A stretch of 64,000 nucleotides of DNA from Terriglobales bacterium (GTDB lineage: Bacteria; Acidobacteriota; Terriglobia; Terriglobales; Acidobacteriaceae). The notes under the pieces are model-generated. The model was given only the letters and a program-made list of their open reading frames with translations. It did not search any database and was not told the origin of the DNA. The stretch spans positions 1 to 64,000 of the forward strand of contig JACPNP010000021.1 of NCBI GenBank assembly GCA_016185365.1, read 5' to 3'. Position 1 is the stretch's first letter. Each line of letters begins with the position of its first letter. The position numbers and the translations under genes were made by a program. Positions 7,755 to 15,973 of the stretch are shown here, in pieces.

Positions 7755-8309
7755 TCAAATCTTAGGGAAGTCAATCTCACCGTCGATCAATCTCATAATC
7801 AACGTACCATTGTCCTTAACCCATTTATTTGGAATGCTTTTCCGATATCTCTGAGGGTATGGGTCCGGATATTCAGCTTTCCATTTGTCGAAGAATTTGG
7901 ATGCCTTTTTCCCAGTAACGAATCTAAGCTCAACACGCTTCAAATTGTCCGAATGACTAAAAAACAGATGACCTACACGAGAGTCGTCATCCAATTTCTG
8001 CTTTCCGGTGTCTTTGTGATACTGGTACTCAAAACTTCCGCCCTTCTCGGCGGACTTAACCTCGTACTTCTTCAGGTCCGTGCCTTTTCCGCGCTTTGTG
8101 CCTTCGTCCCTAACCAAGATCGATGCGAAAACTTCCCAATCAGATGGCAGCACCTTCCCGGCGCCATGGATGTCTCGGGCAAGATACAGTCTTAGTTTTC
8201 CCTGAAGAGGCCCGTACATATATGCATGGAAAAACATCAGGGCTTTTTCGAAATCAAGATCGGATGGAGGCGACATCACTAAGGGCTTGGGCTTTCGAAT
8301 TCTTGCCAT
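7755..8309 (-). CDS. Probable type II restriction endonuclease
   Basis: A 184-residue basic protein, third in a minus-strand operon after vsr and a C5-cytosine methyltransferase. I do not recognise its family by sequence, but GTDLKKYEVKSAEKGG fits a PD-(D/E)xK active site (D, then E-V-K six to eight residues on). Position and size match the restriction partner of the methyltransferase. Its ATG (8309) lies 56 bp inside the methyltransferase gene; an internal ATG at 8276 would cut the overlap to 23 bp. Base composition is clearly lower in GC than the flanks, like the rest of this operon, suggesting recent transfer. Recognition site unknown. Confidence 0.6.
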   Translation of the reverse strand: MARIRKPKPLVMSPPSDLDFEKALMFFHAYMYGPLQGKLRLYLARDIHGAGKVLPSDWEVFASILVRDEGTKRGKGTDLKKYEVKSAEKGGSFEYQYHKDTGKQKLDDDSRVGHLFFSHSDNLKRVELRFVTGKKASKFFDKWKAEYPDPYPQRYRKSIPNKWVKDNGTLIMRLIDGEIDFPKI

Positions 8310-9393
8310 TGCGCAGACCTATTTGTCCGTTGCTGGAGATGCAATTTCTAATTACCCACTGTACCGCAGGGACGCACACTGCGTCACCAAAACCCAGCAA
8401 TGCCATGTTTTCAGGCACGTCAATGGTAAATTCCGGCGCTCCCTGTAATCTCGCATATTCCCGCGCCGTCATGTTCCTGACTCGCCACCGACCGCGCCCG
8501 GCCTGGATAACGAATTGCTTGCTGCTCCCACCTCGGGGCGTACGTAGACAGCCCGCAATGCCATCTGTGCGCAATTCCGCTCTGCACTTGCCTTCTCGTA
8601 TCCTTTTGTAAACCGTTGCAAATGAGTCCGACTGCGACCTGACGATTGTCTGTAATTTCTCCCGATGCAATTCGTTCATCTGAGAATAAAGATGTTTCTT
8701 GCGATCGTTGCCCCACCAAATTGACGAAGAATCGGGAAACCGCTCGAGTAACTGAGAAAGGGTCTCTCGCTTGATATTTAGGGGACTCAAGTTCGAAATA
8801 GACCAATCCAGTCCCGGATTCTTCAGAATGAAATCTACTACGGCTTTGGGCCGGGCTAAATGTGTCCTGAGCAGTCCATTGTTGCTATTCGGAATAGGTG
8901 GTTTCCCGATGATGAAAAGCCGCGGACGGCTCTGGGGAACGAAAAATCTGGCATCGACTACAACAATGTCACATGCATATCCTAGTGAATTTAGTGTCCT
9001 AAGAATTTCACGTAAATCGCGACCTTCATTGGAAGTCAATAATCCGAGTACGTTTTCCAATAACACCCATCGGGGACGCTTTGAAGCCATTCCTTTCAGA
9101 ATGCGCGCAAATTCCCAAAACGTTGATGAATGTTTACCGGCAAGGCCGGCTCGGTTTCCCGCTAGTGAGACGTCAATGCAGGGGAATGATGCAGTGGCAA
9201 GGTCGACCTTGGGAACAGATTCAGAGGTGATGTCTTGAATGTCACAATGCCGAAAATCCGTCCCCCCAAAGTTGCCTTGATACATTGCAAACTTCTTTTC
9301 GTCATTATCGTTGGCAAATACCACTTGCCAGCGCTCATTTTCTAGAGCCATGCGGACCAATCCAATACCTGAAAAAAATTCCGCCGCCCTCAT
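8254..9393 (-). CDS. DNA (cytosine-5)-methyltransferase
   Basis: Transfers a methyl group from SAM to C5 of cytosine in a specific site. The 379 residues hold the family motifs in order: I (EFFSGIGLVRMALE), IV with catalytic Cys72 (SFPCIDVSLAG), VI (WVLLENVLGLL), VIII (QSRPRLFIIG), IX (REYARLQG) and X (GFGDAVCVPAVQWV). The target-recognition region lies between VIII and IX. Start ATG overlaps the vsr stop by 4 bp (ATGA), and the downstream nuclease gene overlaps its 3' end, so the three genes are translationally coupled. Low GC marks it as acquired. Confidence 0.95.
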   Translation of the reverse strand: MRAAEFFSGIGLVRMALENERWQVVFANDNDEKKFAMYQGNFGGTDFRHCDIQDITSESVPKVDLATASFPCIDVSLAGNRAGLAGKHSSTFWEFARILKGMASKRPRWVLLENVLGLLTSNEGRDLREILRTLNSLGYACDIVVVDARFFVPQSRPRLFIIGKPPIPNSNNGLLRTHLARPKAVVDFILKNPGLDWSISNLSPLNIKRETLSQLLERFPDSSSIWWGNDRKKHLYSQMNELHREKLQTIVRSQSDSFATVYKRIREGKCRAELRTDGIAGCLRTPRGGSSKQFVIQAGRGRWRVRNMTAREYARLQGAPEFTIDVPENMALLGFGDAVCVPAVQWVIRNCISSNGQIGLRNGKNSKAQALSDVASIRS

Positions 9394-9833
9394 TGTCCTG
9401 CTCTCCTTCTTTCGACAGTCCGCATGATTTTTTTCAAACAGACATTCGGGCGCTGCTTCCAGTCACCTTCCCAGATTCGTATTACTGACCAACCGCTTTT
9501 CCTCAACCGCCTGCTTACAGCGCGATCACGCGCTGCGTTTGAATGTATCTTCCTTATCCAATAACTGCGATTATTGCAATTGCGAAGCTGATCCTCAAGG
9601 CTACGAAAACCTCGCGTGCGCCATTGTCGCCCATGCCAAAAATCTCCATCTAGAAAGATTGCTAACCGCCAATCATATAAAACAAAATCAGGCTTTCCTT
9701 CAACGCCCTTAGGATGTGCGCGAAATCTCAGTTGAGATCTACGCAAGACCGACGCAAGGCTTTTTTCAGGGCGCGTTCCCGTTGATTTGATGGAACGCAT
9801 GATCTTGGAGACCAGTTGTCGAGCTCGCTTCAT
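9390..9833 (-). CDS. vsr: Very short patch repair endonuclease (Vsr)
   Basis: Nicks next to T:G mismatches that arise when 5-methylcytosine deaminates. The 147 residues carry the family pattern: MRSIKSTGTRPE near the N-terminus, KPDFVLYDWRLAIFLDGD with the catalytic Asp, FWHG, and WSVIRIWEGDW near the C-terminus. It is the first gene of the operon and overlaps the methyltransferase by 4 bp, the usual partnership. About 190 bp of AT-rich sequence upstream (9834-10024) holds the likely promoter; I see no clear operator. Confidence 0.93.
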   Translation of the reverse strand: MKRARQLVSKIMRSIKSTGTRPEKSLASVLRRSQLRFRAHPKGVEGKPDFVLYDWRLAIFLDGDFWHGRQWRTRGFRSLEDQLRNCNNRSYWIRKIHSNAARDRAVSRRLRKSGWSVIRIWEGDWKQRPNVCLKKIMRTVERRRAGQ

Positions 9834-10024
9834 ACAATTACTTTAGTCAACCGAGCATATCATAGCGAATAAACATCGAAGAAACAAGAATTGCATGAAT
9901 CCGTGGAAGTCTTTCTCTGACTGGGAAGAAGGTTCATTGCGGCAGCTACTTTGTGGCACACAGCGCTATTTACAAGAGTTTGTCGGCGGCATCCGAGCCC
10001 GTTATCCCAAGGTACAATAATCGC

Positions 10025-11425
10025 GTGAGCCAGGCGGCCAACGCGCTCTATCGCAAGCTTCCCTCCGTGGATGAGCTGCTGCGCACCACGGCCATGCTGG
10101 AACTGGCGGTGCGCGAAGGCAATGCGGTCGTGGCCGAGGCCACGCGCGTGGTGCTGGCGCGTCTGCGCGAAGAGATCGCCGCGGGACATCTGGACACCGC
10201 CGGCGTCGACCTGGCCGTCACCGGCATCCATGATGCCGTGGAGCGCGAGTTGCGGCGCAACCTGGCGCCTTCGCTGCGCCCGGTGATCAACGCCACCGGC
10301 GTGGTCCTGCATACGAACCTCGGTCGCGCGCCGCTTTCCCGGCCCGCCATCGAACGCATCGCCGCCACCGCCGGCGGATACTCCAATCTTGAATTCGACC
10401 TTGAGACCGGACAGCGCGGCAAGCGCGACGTCCACGTGCAGCGCCTGTTCGCCAAACTGCTGGGCCCGGCCGCCTATGAAGCGCACACCGTGGTGGTGAA
10501 CAACTGCGCCGCCGCCGTGCTGCTGGCGCTGAACACCCTGGCCGAGGGCGGGGAAGTCATCGTGAGCCGCGGCGAGCTGGTGGAGATCGGCGGCAGCTTC
10601 CGCGTGCCCGAGATCATGGCCAAGAGCGGGGCCACGCTGCGCGAGGTGGGCACCACCAACCGCACCCGCATCGCCGATTACGAGAACGCCATCACCGAGC
10701 GGACCCGGCTCCTGTTGCGCGTGCATCGCTCGAACTTCGCCATCGTCGGATTCACCGAGCAGCCTTCGCTGGAGGAGTTGGTGGCGCTGGGCAAGAAGCA
10801 CAAGGTCCCGGTATTGGAAGACCAGGGCAACGGTTCACTCTTCGACCTGAGGCAAGTGGGTGTGAACAACGAATCGGGAGTGATGGAGAGTCTGCGCGCC
10901 GGCGTGGACGTGGTGACCTATAGCGGCGACAAATTGTTAGGTGGCCCACAGGCCGGCATCCTCAGCGGACGCAAGGAGTGGATCGCGAAGATCCGCTCCA
11001 ACGCGCTCTTTCGCGCCTTGCGCCTCGATAAGCTGGCCTATGCCGCGCTGGAAGCGACACTGGCGGAGTATGTGCGCGGCTCGTATGACACGGTCCCGGC
11101 CTTGCGGATGATGCGCATTTCCGCGGATGTGCTTCGGATGCGCGCCGAGGCGCTGAAAGCCCGGTTGCGTCATCCCAAGCTGGCGGCCGAAGTGGTCGCC
11201 GGCGAATCCGTGATCGGCGGCGGCACCGCGCCCACGGCCACGCTGCCCACGTTCCTGCTCGCGGTCACGCACAAAGACCTGAGTGCGGATGAGCTGCAAG
11301 CCCGCCTCCGCGCCAACGACCCGCCTATCATCGCCCGCGTGGACGAAGGCCGGGTGATGCTCGACCTGCGCACGGTGTTTGAAGAGCAGGTGGCGGCCCT
11401 GCAGGAAGCGCTCAGTCGTTTGTGA
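10025..11425 (+). CDS. selA: L-seryl-tRNA(Sec) selenium transferase
   Basis: SelA converts Ser-tRNA(Sec) to selenocysteinyl-tRNA(Sec) using selenophosphate and PLP. The 466-residue product shows RPVINATGVVLHTNLGRAPL, VVNNCAAAVLLALN, SRGELVEIGGSFRVP, GTTNRT and the PLP-lysine motif YSGDKLLGGPQAG. GTG 10025 (SQAANALYRKLPSVDELL) matches where SelA proteins start; a longer in-frame start at 9953 is unlikely. No selB, selC or selD is in the window, so they must lie elsewhere if the pathway is complete. This gene supports reading the in-frame UGA of the SelW-like gene at 55538-55804 as selenocysteine. Confidence 0.95.
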   Translation: MSQAANALYRKLPSVDELLRTTAMLELAVREGNAVVAEATRVVLARLREEIAAGHLDTAGVDLAVTGIHDAVERELRRNLAPSLRPVINATGVVLHTNLGRAPLSRPAIERIAATAGGYSNLEFDLETGQRGKRDVHVQRLFAKLLGPAAYEAHTVVVNNCAAAVLLALNTLAEGGEVIVSRGELVEIGGSFRVPEIMAKSGATLREVGTTNRTRIADYENAITERTRLLLRVHRSNFAIVGFTEQPSLEELVALGKKHKVPVLEDQGNGSLFDLRQVGVNNESGVMESLRAGVDVVTYSGDKLLGGPQAGILSGRKEWIAKIRSNALFRALRLDKLAYAALEATLAEYVRGSYDTVPALRMMRISADVLRMRAEALKARLRHPKLAAEVVAGESVIGGGTAPTATLPTFLLAVTHKDLSADELQARLRANDPPIIARVDEGRVMLDLRTVFEEQVAALQEALSRL

Positions 11426-11449
11426 TGGGCTGCGGCGCCTAGCGATGGA

Positions 11450-11613
11450 AGGATCGGGTAAATTGGGGATTTAGTGATCTGGTAATTTGAAATCTGTTGA
11501 TTGTGCGATTCGGTGATTTTGCTCTCTTGGTCCTTGCTGGTTAGTGTCGTGATTGCGGAATATTCTTGCCTTTGCTTTTCAATTACCGGATTACGAAATT
11601 ACTAAATTGCTCA
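11450..11613. repeat. AT-rich wordy repeat tract before acpS
   Basis: The gap between selA and acpS is much richer in A/T than its flanks and repeats variants of 'ttagtgatctggtaattt', 'gattcggtgatttt' and 'attacgaaattactaaattg'. It looks like a slipped, degenerate repeat tract rather than a gene. It may contain the acpS promoter, but no clear -35/-10 pair stands out. Confidence 0.5.
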
Positions 11614-11991
11614 ATGCTGCTCGGCACCGGAACAGACATCACCGAAGTCCCCCGCGTCGCTCAGGCCATCGCCCGCTTCGGCGAGCGGTTCCTTGAGCGT
11701 GTGTTCACGCCGCGCGAGATCGCGTATTGCAAGAGCAAGAAGAACGCGGTGGAGCGGTTCGCCGCACGTTTCGCCGCGAAAGAGGCCGGCATGAAGGCCA
11801 TCGGCACCGGACTGCGGCAGGGCGTGACCTGGCAGAGCGTGGAAGTGGGACGCGAGCCCGGCGGCCGACCCACCATCCTTTATCATGGCCGCGCCCGCGA
11901 ACACTTCGAGCGCCTCGGCGCCAAACGCGCGCATCTTTCCCTCACCCACACTGAAGAAATGGCATTCGCCATCGTTGTGATAGAAGATTGA
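11614..11991 (+). CDS. acpS: Holo-[acyl-carrier-protein] synthase
   Basis: Transfers 4'-phosphopantetheine from CoA to acyl carrier protein for fatty acid synthesis. The 125-residue protein is of normal AcpS size and has GTGTDITEVPRV at the N-terminus (metal-binding Asp), FAARFAAKEAGMKAIGTG (metal-binding Glu and CoA site) and LSLTHTEEMAFAIVV. ATG 11614 gives MLLGTGTDI; the frame extends upstream to 11566 through the AT-rich repeat, which is not conserved sequence. Confidence 0.95.
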   Translation: MLLGTGTDITEVPRVAQAIARFGERFLERVFTPREIAYCKSKKNAVERFAARFAAKEAGMKAIGTGLRQGVTWQSVEVGREPGGRPTILYHGRAREHFERLGAKRAHLSLTHTEEMAFAIVVIED

Positions 11992-12047
11992 AGTGTGAAG
12001 TAGGTTTCTAAATCGTACTTCGTACATCAAACCTCGAACCTTTATCC

Positions 12048-14522
12048 ATGCTCTCCTCCCCAACCGGATCCTCCCGCACGCTCGCCGCCATCGCGCTCGT
12101 CAGTTTCTCCAGCCTGTTGCTGGAACTCGGCATGACGCGGTTGTTCAGCGTGGTGCTCTTCTACCACTTCGCATTTCTCGCCATTTCCGTGGCTCTGCTT
12201 GGGCTGGGCGCGGGTGGCGTGTTCAGCTACGTGCGCCGCGCCTGGCTGGAGCAGTGGAGCGTGCGCACGCTGGGCGCGTGGTTGTGCGGCCTCAACGCCG
12301 TCGCCATCCTGCTGGTGCTGGAAGTAGTGCTGCGCTTGCCTATCTCACTGGAGCTTTCGCGCTGGAACTTCGCCAAGCTGACGGTGGTGTACCTGGCCAC
12401 GGCGGTGCCGTTCTTTTTTACCGGATTGCTGTTCTCCGTGGTCTTTGCCCGGGAGACGGTGCGCATCGGACGCATGTATGCGTCGGACCTTGTCGGCGGA
12501 TCGCTCGCCTGTCTGGCCATCGTGCCGCTGCTGGACTGGATCGGCGGGCCCAACGCGATCCTCTTCGCGGCGGTGTCCATGGCCGCCGCGGCGGCCCTTT
12601 GGGCGGAGTCGCGGCGCGCGCGCCGCGCGGGATTCGCGCTGGCGGCGGGATTCGTCGTGCTGATCGGCGCCAATCACAGCGGCAGGTGGATCGACATCGT
12701 CTACGCCAAGGGCCAGCGTCGCGACCAGCCCTGGGTGGAGTACACCAAGTGGAACGCCATCTCCCGCATCGAGGTGGACAAGGTCGGCGAGGCCAAGTAC
12801 GTGGTCATTGACGCCGACGCCTCCACCGCCATCATGAACGTGGACCCGGCCAAGTGGGACCAGCCCGCCGATCCGCCCGCCAACCTGAATCTGGTGGACC
12901 GCGACAAGGCCGCGCGCGGCCAAGGCTACAACTGGAAGAAGGACCTGATGTCGGCGGCTCCGGCCATCGCCAACGTGCTGCGGCCGCAGGGCAAGTTCGC
13001 CATCATCGGCCCGGGCGGCGGCGTGGATGTGCTGCGCGCCGTGGCCAGCGGCAGCAAAGACGTGACCGCCATCGAGATCAATGACATCATCGCCACCGAC
13101 GTGATGCGCGGCAAGTACGCCGATTATTCCTATCATCTTTATGAGCGGCCCGAGGTGCATCTGCACGTGGGCGACGGGCGCAGCTTCATCCGCAACTCCA
13201 AAGAACAGTACGACGTGATCCAGATGACCCTGGTGGACACCTGGGCCTCCACCGCCGCCGGCGCCTTCGCCCTCAGCGAGAACAACCTGTATACGGTGGA
13301 AGCCTTCGAGGAATATTTCCAGCACCTGAAGCCCGACGGTTTCATCGCCATCACCCGCTGGGAGTTCAAGGAGCCGAGAGAAGCGCTGCGCGTGGTGAGC
13401 CAGGGGATTGAGGCACTGCATCGCCTCGGCACTAAAGATCCACAAAACCACTTTCTCGTTGTCTCCGATGGGCCCCTGGATGCCGATGGCCGACCAGTCG
13501 CGGTCGTCATCAAGAAGTCAGCGCTGGATGAGACAGAGATTCGTGAAGTAAGACAGTATTTGTCCGCGAACGACTCGTTGCATTTGATCTATCAACCGGG
13601 AATGGCGAGCCTATTCGGTGAAACGTACGAAGGAAGTGGCACACCTACCGAATTTGCTTTTTGCACATTGATTGGCCAGAATTCACCACGCTGGACTTCA
13701 CTTCACTACCCTTACAACATCACCCCTGTCTACGACTCCAATCCTTTCTTCTTCTTCACCTTCAAGACCAGCGACGTGATCGACCGCATCCTCGCCGGCA
13801 CCGGACGCGGCATGGACTGGCGCATTAACCTGGGCGTGACCGTCCTGTTCATGGTGCTGGTTATCAGCTTCGTGGCTGTGCTGGCATTCCTCATCCTCCC
13901 GCTCCTGCTTTTCTCTAGAAGCCGGAAACTAGAAACTAGAAACGCAAGCGGTTTCAGCCGCTTGTTCTACTTCCTCGCCATCGGTCTGGGATTCATCTTT
14001 GTGGAGATCGCGCTCATTCAGCGCTTTGTCCTGTTCCTCGGGCATCCGGTCTACGCGCTGACCGTGGTCGTGTTCCTCATGCTGCTGTTCAGCGGCCTGG
14101 GCAGTGCGGCCGCTCGCCGCTGGCTCACGCACAGCGCGCGGGTGTGGATGCCGTTGCTGGCCATCGTCGCCGGCGTATCTATTTATGTGTGGCTGTTGCC
14201 GGTGGTGATCAGCCGCCTGGTGGGCCTGGACTTCGTCCTCAAGCTCCTGCTCAGCGGCCTGATGATCGCGCCGCTCGGCTTTCTGATGGGCATGCCGTTC
14301 CCCACCGGCCTGCGCGCGCTGGACGAACTCGGCGACCGCCGCATCGAGTGGGCCTGGGCCTTGAACGCGGCTGCCAGCGTGCTCGGCTCGGTGAGCGCCA
14401 TGGTGATCGCCATCCACTTCGGATTGAATGTGACCCTGGCCTGCGGCGCCGCCGCCTACGCGATAGCGGTGCTATTCCGGGTCAAGCCGGCCGGCAAGGT
14501 CCGCTCTGAAGTCGCCGGATGA
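12048..14522 (+). CDS. Spermidine-synthase-like integral membrane protein
   Basis: An 824-residue protein: a hydrophobic N-terminus (several membrane helices up to ~205), a soluble SAM-dependent Rossmann domain (~260-480, FAIIGPGGGVDVLRAVASG and VTAIEIND, then HVGDGRSFI), and a C-terminal block of membrane helices (~595-815). The middle resembles polyamine aminopropyltransferases, but the membrane fusion is typical of a family of unknown substrate common in Acidobacteria. Residues ~622-640 (RSRKLETRNASGFSRLF) lie between two membrane helices and are encoded by what looks like an intergenic repeat. The stop is followed by another repeat. Substrate unknown; spermidine synthesis should not be assumed. 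Confidence 0.75.
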   Translation: MLSSPTGSSRTLAAIALVSFSSLLLELGMTRLFSVVLFYHFAFLAISVALLGLGAGGVFSYVRRAWLEQWSVRTLGAWLCGLNAVAILLVLEVVLRLPISLELSRWNFAKLTVVYLATAVPFFFTGLLFSVVFARETVRIGRMYASDLVGGSLACLAIVPLLDWIGGPNAILFAAVSMAAAAALWAESRRARRAGFALAAGFVVLIGANHSGRWIDIVYAKGQRRDQPWVEYTKWNAISRIEVDKVGEAKYVVIDADASTAIMNVDPAKWDQPADPPANLNLVDRDKAARGQGYNWKKDLMSAAPAIANVLRPQGKFAIIGPGGGVDVLRAVASGSKDVTAIEINDIIATDVMRGKYADYSYHLYERPEVHLHVGDGRSFIRNSKEQYDVIQMTLVDTWASTAAGAFALSENNLYTVEAFEEYFQHLKPDGFIAITRWEFKEPREALRVVSQGIEALHRLGTKDPQNHFLVVSDGPLDADGRPVAVVIKKSALDETEIREVRQYLSANDSLHLIYQPGMASLFGETYEGSGTPTEFAFCTLIGQNSPRWTSLHYPYNITPVYDSNPFFFFTFKTSDVIDRILAGTGRGMDWRINLGVTVLFMVLVISFVAVLAFLILPLLLFSRSRKLETRNASGFSRLFYFLAIGLGFIFVEIALIQRFVLFLGHPVYALTVVVFLMLLFSGLGSAAARRWLTHSARVWMPLLAIVAGVSIYVWLLPVVISRLVGLDFVLKLLLSGLMIAPLGFLMGMPFPTGLRALDELGDRRIEWAWALNAAASVLGSVSAMVIAIHFGLNVTLACGAAAYAIAVLFRVKPAGKVRSEVAG
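13914..13967 (+). repeat. Repeat/palindrome apparently inserted in frame in a coding sequence
   Basis: Inside the membrane-protein gene, 'aaactagaaactagaaac' is followed by the hairpin CAAGCGG (13945-13951) / CCGCTTG (13958-13964) with loop TTTCAG. Both words resemble repeats otherwise seen only between genes here ('gaaactagctgcc' near 32800; 'ggcttcagccgctgggg' near 30495). The stretch of about 54 nt keeps the frame and falls in a loop between two predicted membrane helices, like the Rickettsia palindromic elements. Confidence 0.5.
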
Positions 14523-14577
14523 GATCTGTCCGCATTTCCGTCGTGCCCCTTCATTTCCTTGGTGGTGCAAGTTTCTT

Positions 14578-14622
14578 CTGGTAGCTGGTAGCTGGCAGCT
14601 GGTAGCTGGCAGCTGGCTACTG
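14578..14622. repeat. (A)GCTGGTAGCTGGC-type direct repeat
   Basis: Four-plus tandem copies of GTAGCTGGCAGCTG with small variation, between the membrane-protein gene and the MCE gene. Related tracts on either strand occur at 27090-27115, 32754-32784 and 32862-32890. No protein is encoded. The MCE promoter probably lies just downstream in 'ctgatatattcaccg'. Confidence 0.65.
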
Positions 14623-14671
14623 CTTCTGATATATTCACCGCTCTGTAGCACTTTTCGCCCCAAGGGACACC

Positions 14672-15745
14672 GTGCCGAGCCAACAGCAGCTGAAGTGGTC
14701 CCAGCTCCGTGTGGGGATCACGGTCATCGTTGCCAGCATCACTCTGGCGGTGCTCATCTTCCTGATGAGCGGCAGCGGCGGCATTTTCACCCGCAAACTT
14801 ACGATCAAAAGTTATTTTCAGGGCGTACAGGGCCTGCGTGTCGGGGCCCCGGTTGCGCTCGAAGGCGTGACCATCGGCAATGTCACCGCCATTCGCGTCA
14901 TGCCGGGCCGGCAGCTAGACCCCGTGGAAGTCACGATGCGGGTGAACCCGGCGTACCGCTTCCGCATCCGCAAGGATTCGCTGGCCAATCTATCCACCAC
15001 TGGCGTGATCGGCGATGTTTACGTGAACATCGAGAGCAAATTGGCCAAGCTGGGTGAGGTGCAGGAGGGTGATGAGATCCCCGGCGAAGGCGCCACCTCG
15101 ATCGACGACACGGTCAAGGCCGGCCAGAGCACCTTGCAGAACATGGACGTGCTGGTGAAGCGCATGGACCGCATCCTGCAGACGGTGGAGAGTGGACAGG
15201 GCACGGTCGGTCTTTTGATCAAGGACCCTGGCCTTTACAACCGCGCCAATTCCATGGTGCTGCAGATGCAGCAGATCGTGGCGGACATCAATGCGGGCAA
15301 AGGCAACATCGGCAAGTTGCTCAAAGATGATCAGCTTTACAAGCGGATGGACAACACCATCACCAAGCTGGAAAAGATCGCGGACGATCTCGACGCGGGC
15401 AAGGGCAGCGCGGGCAAGTTCCTGAAGGATGAAGCGCTTTACAAGAACGCCAACGAGACGCTGGCCAAGGCCAATCAGCTGATGGCGGACATCAACGCCG
15501 GCAAGGGCTCGCTCGGCAAGCTGGCCCACGATGAAGAATTCGCCAGGAAATTCGACACCATCGTGACCAAGCTGGCCTCGATCACGGAGCGCATCGATTC
15601 CGGGCAGGGAAGCGTGGGCAAGCTGATGATCGATCCTTCCTTATATAACAACGCCGATCAGATGCTGGTGGAAACACGCAATCTGGTGAAGGCCATCCGG
15701 GAAAATCCCAAGAAGTATCTGACCATCCGATTCAAGTTGTTCTGA
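14672..15745 (+). CDS. MCE/MlaD-family lipid-transport protein with five GKG repeats
   Basis: MCE proteins form rings that carry lipids across the periplasm. The 357-residue product begins at GTG 14672, has one N-terminal membrane anchor (LRVGITVIVASITLAVLIFL), then an MCE domain (residues ~40-120: FQGVQGLRVGAPVALEGVTI). From ~150 to 340 there are five repeats of about 37-40 residues on the pattern (I/V)(D/N/E)(A/S)G(K/Q)GxxGKLLxDxxLYxx, likely an amphipathic helical barrel or coiled-coil extension. No ABC transporter partners (MlaE/F) are adjacent. Ends with KYLTIRFKLF. Confidence 0.88.
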   Translation: MPSQQQLKWSQLRVGITVIVASITLAVLIFLMSGSGGIFTRKLTIKSYFQGVQGLRVGAPVALEGVTIGNVTAIRVMPGRQLDPVEVTMRVNPAYRFRIRKDSLANLSTTGVIGDVYVNIESKLAKLGEVQEGDEIPGEGATSIDDTVKAGQSTLQNMDVLVKRMDRILQTVESGQGTVGLLIKDPGLYNRANSMVLQMQQIVADINAGKGNIGKLLKDDQLYKRMDNTITKLEKIADDLDAGKGSAGKFLKDEALYKNANETLAKANQLMADINAGKGSLGKLAHDEEFARKFDTIVTKLASITERIDSGQGSVGKLMIDPSLYNNADQMLVETRNLVKAIRENPKKYLTIRFKLF

Positions 15746-15973
15746 AGAGCAGAGCTCAGGTTTCACAAAGTACCTGTCCCGACCAGTCCACGGCTTGTCC
15801 CAACACCTTTCCAATCCCGCTCGGATACGGCTATTATGGTGGGTTGCCGGGGCGTCGAACGGCAACTTATATGCGGTCTGCCGCGTATAGAGGTAGCACG
15901 GCGGGGTCTGTACACCGCCACCGGACAGTCAGCTTCTGATTCCCGAATCCTACTGAAAGAGACGAGGTTCCTG
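15746..15973. other. Gap between the MCE gene and the first M13 gene
   Basis: About 230 bp. An in-frame extension of the M13 gene runs back to 15836, but its residues lack a signal peptide or family similarity, so it is not treated as coding. No hairpin terminator or clear promoter was recognised. Confidence 0.5.
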
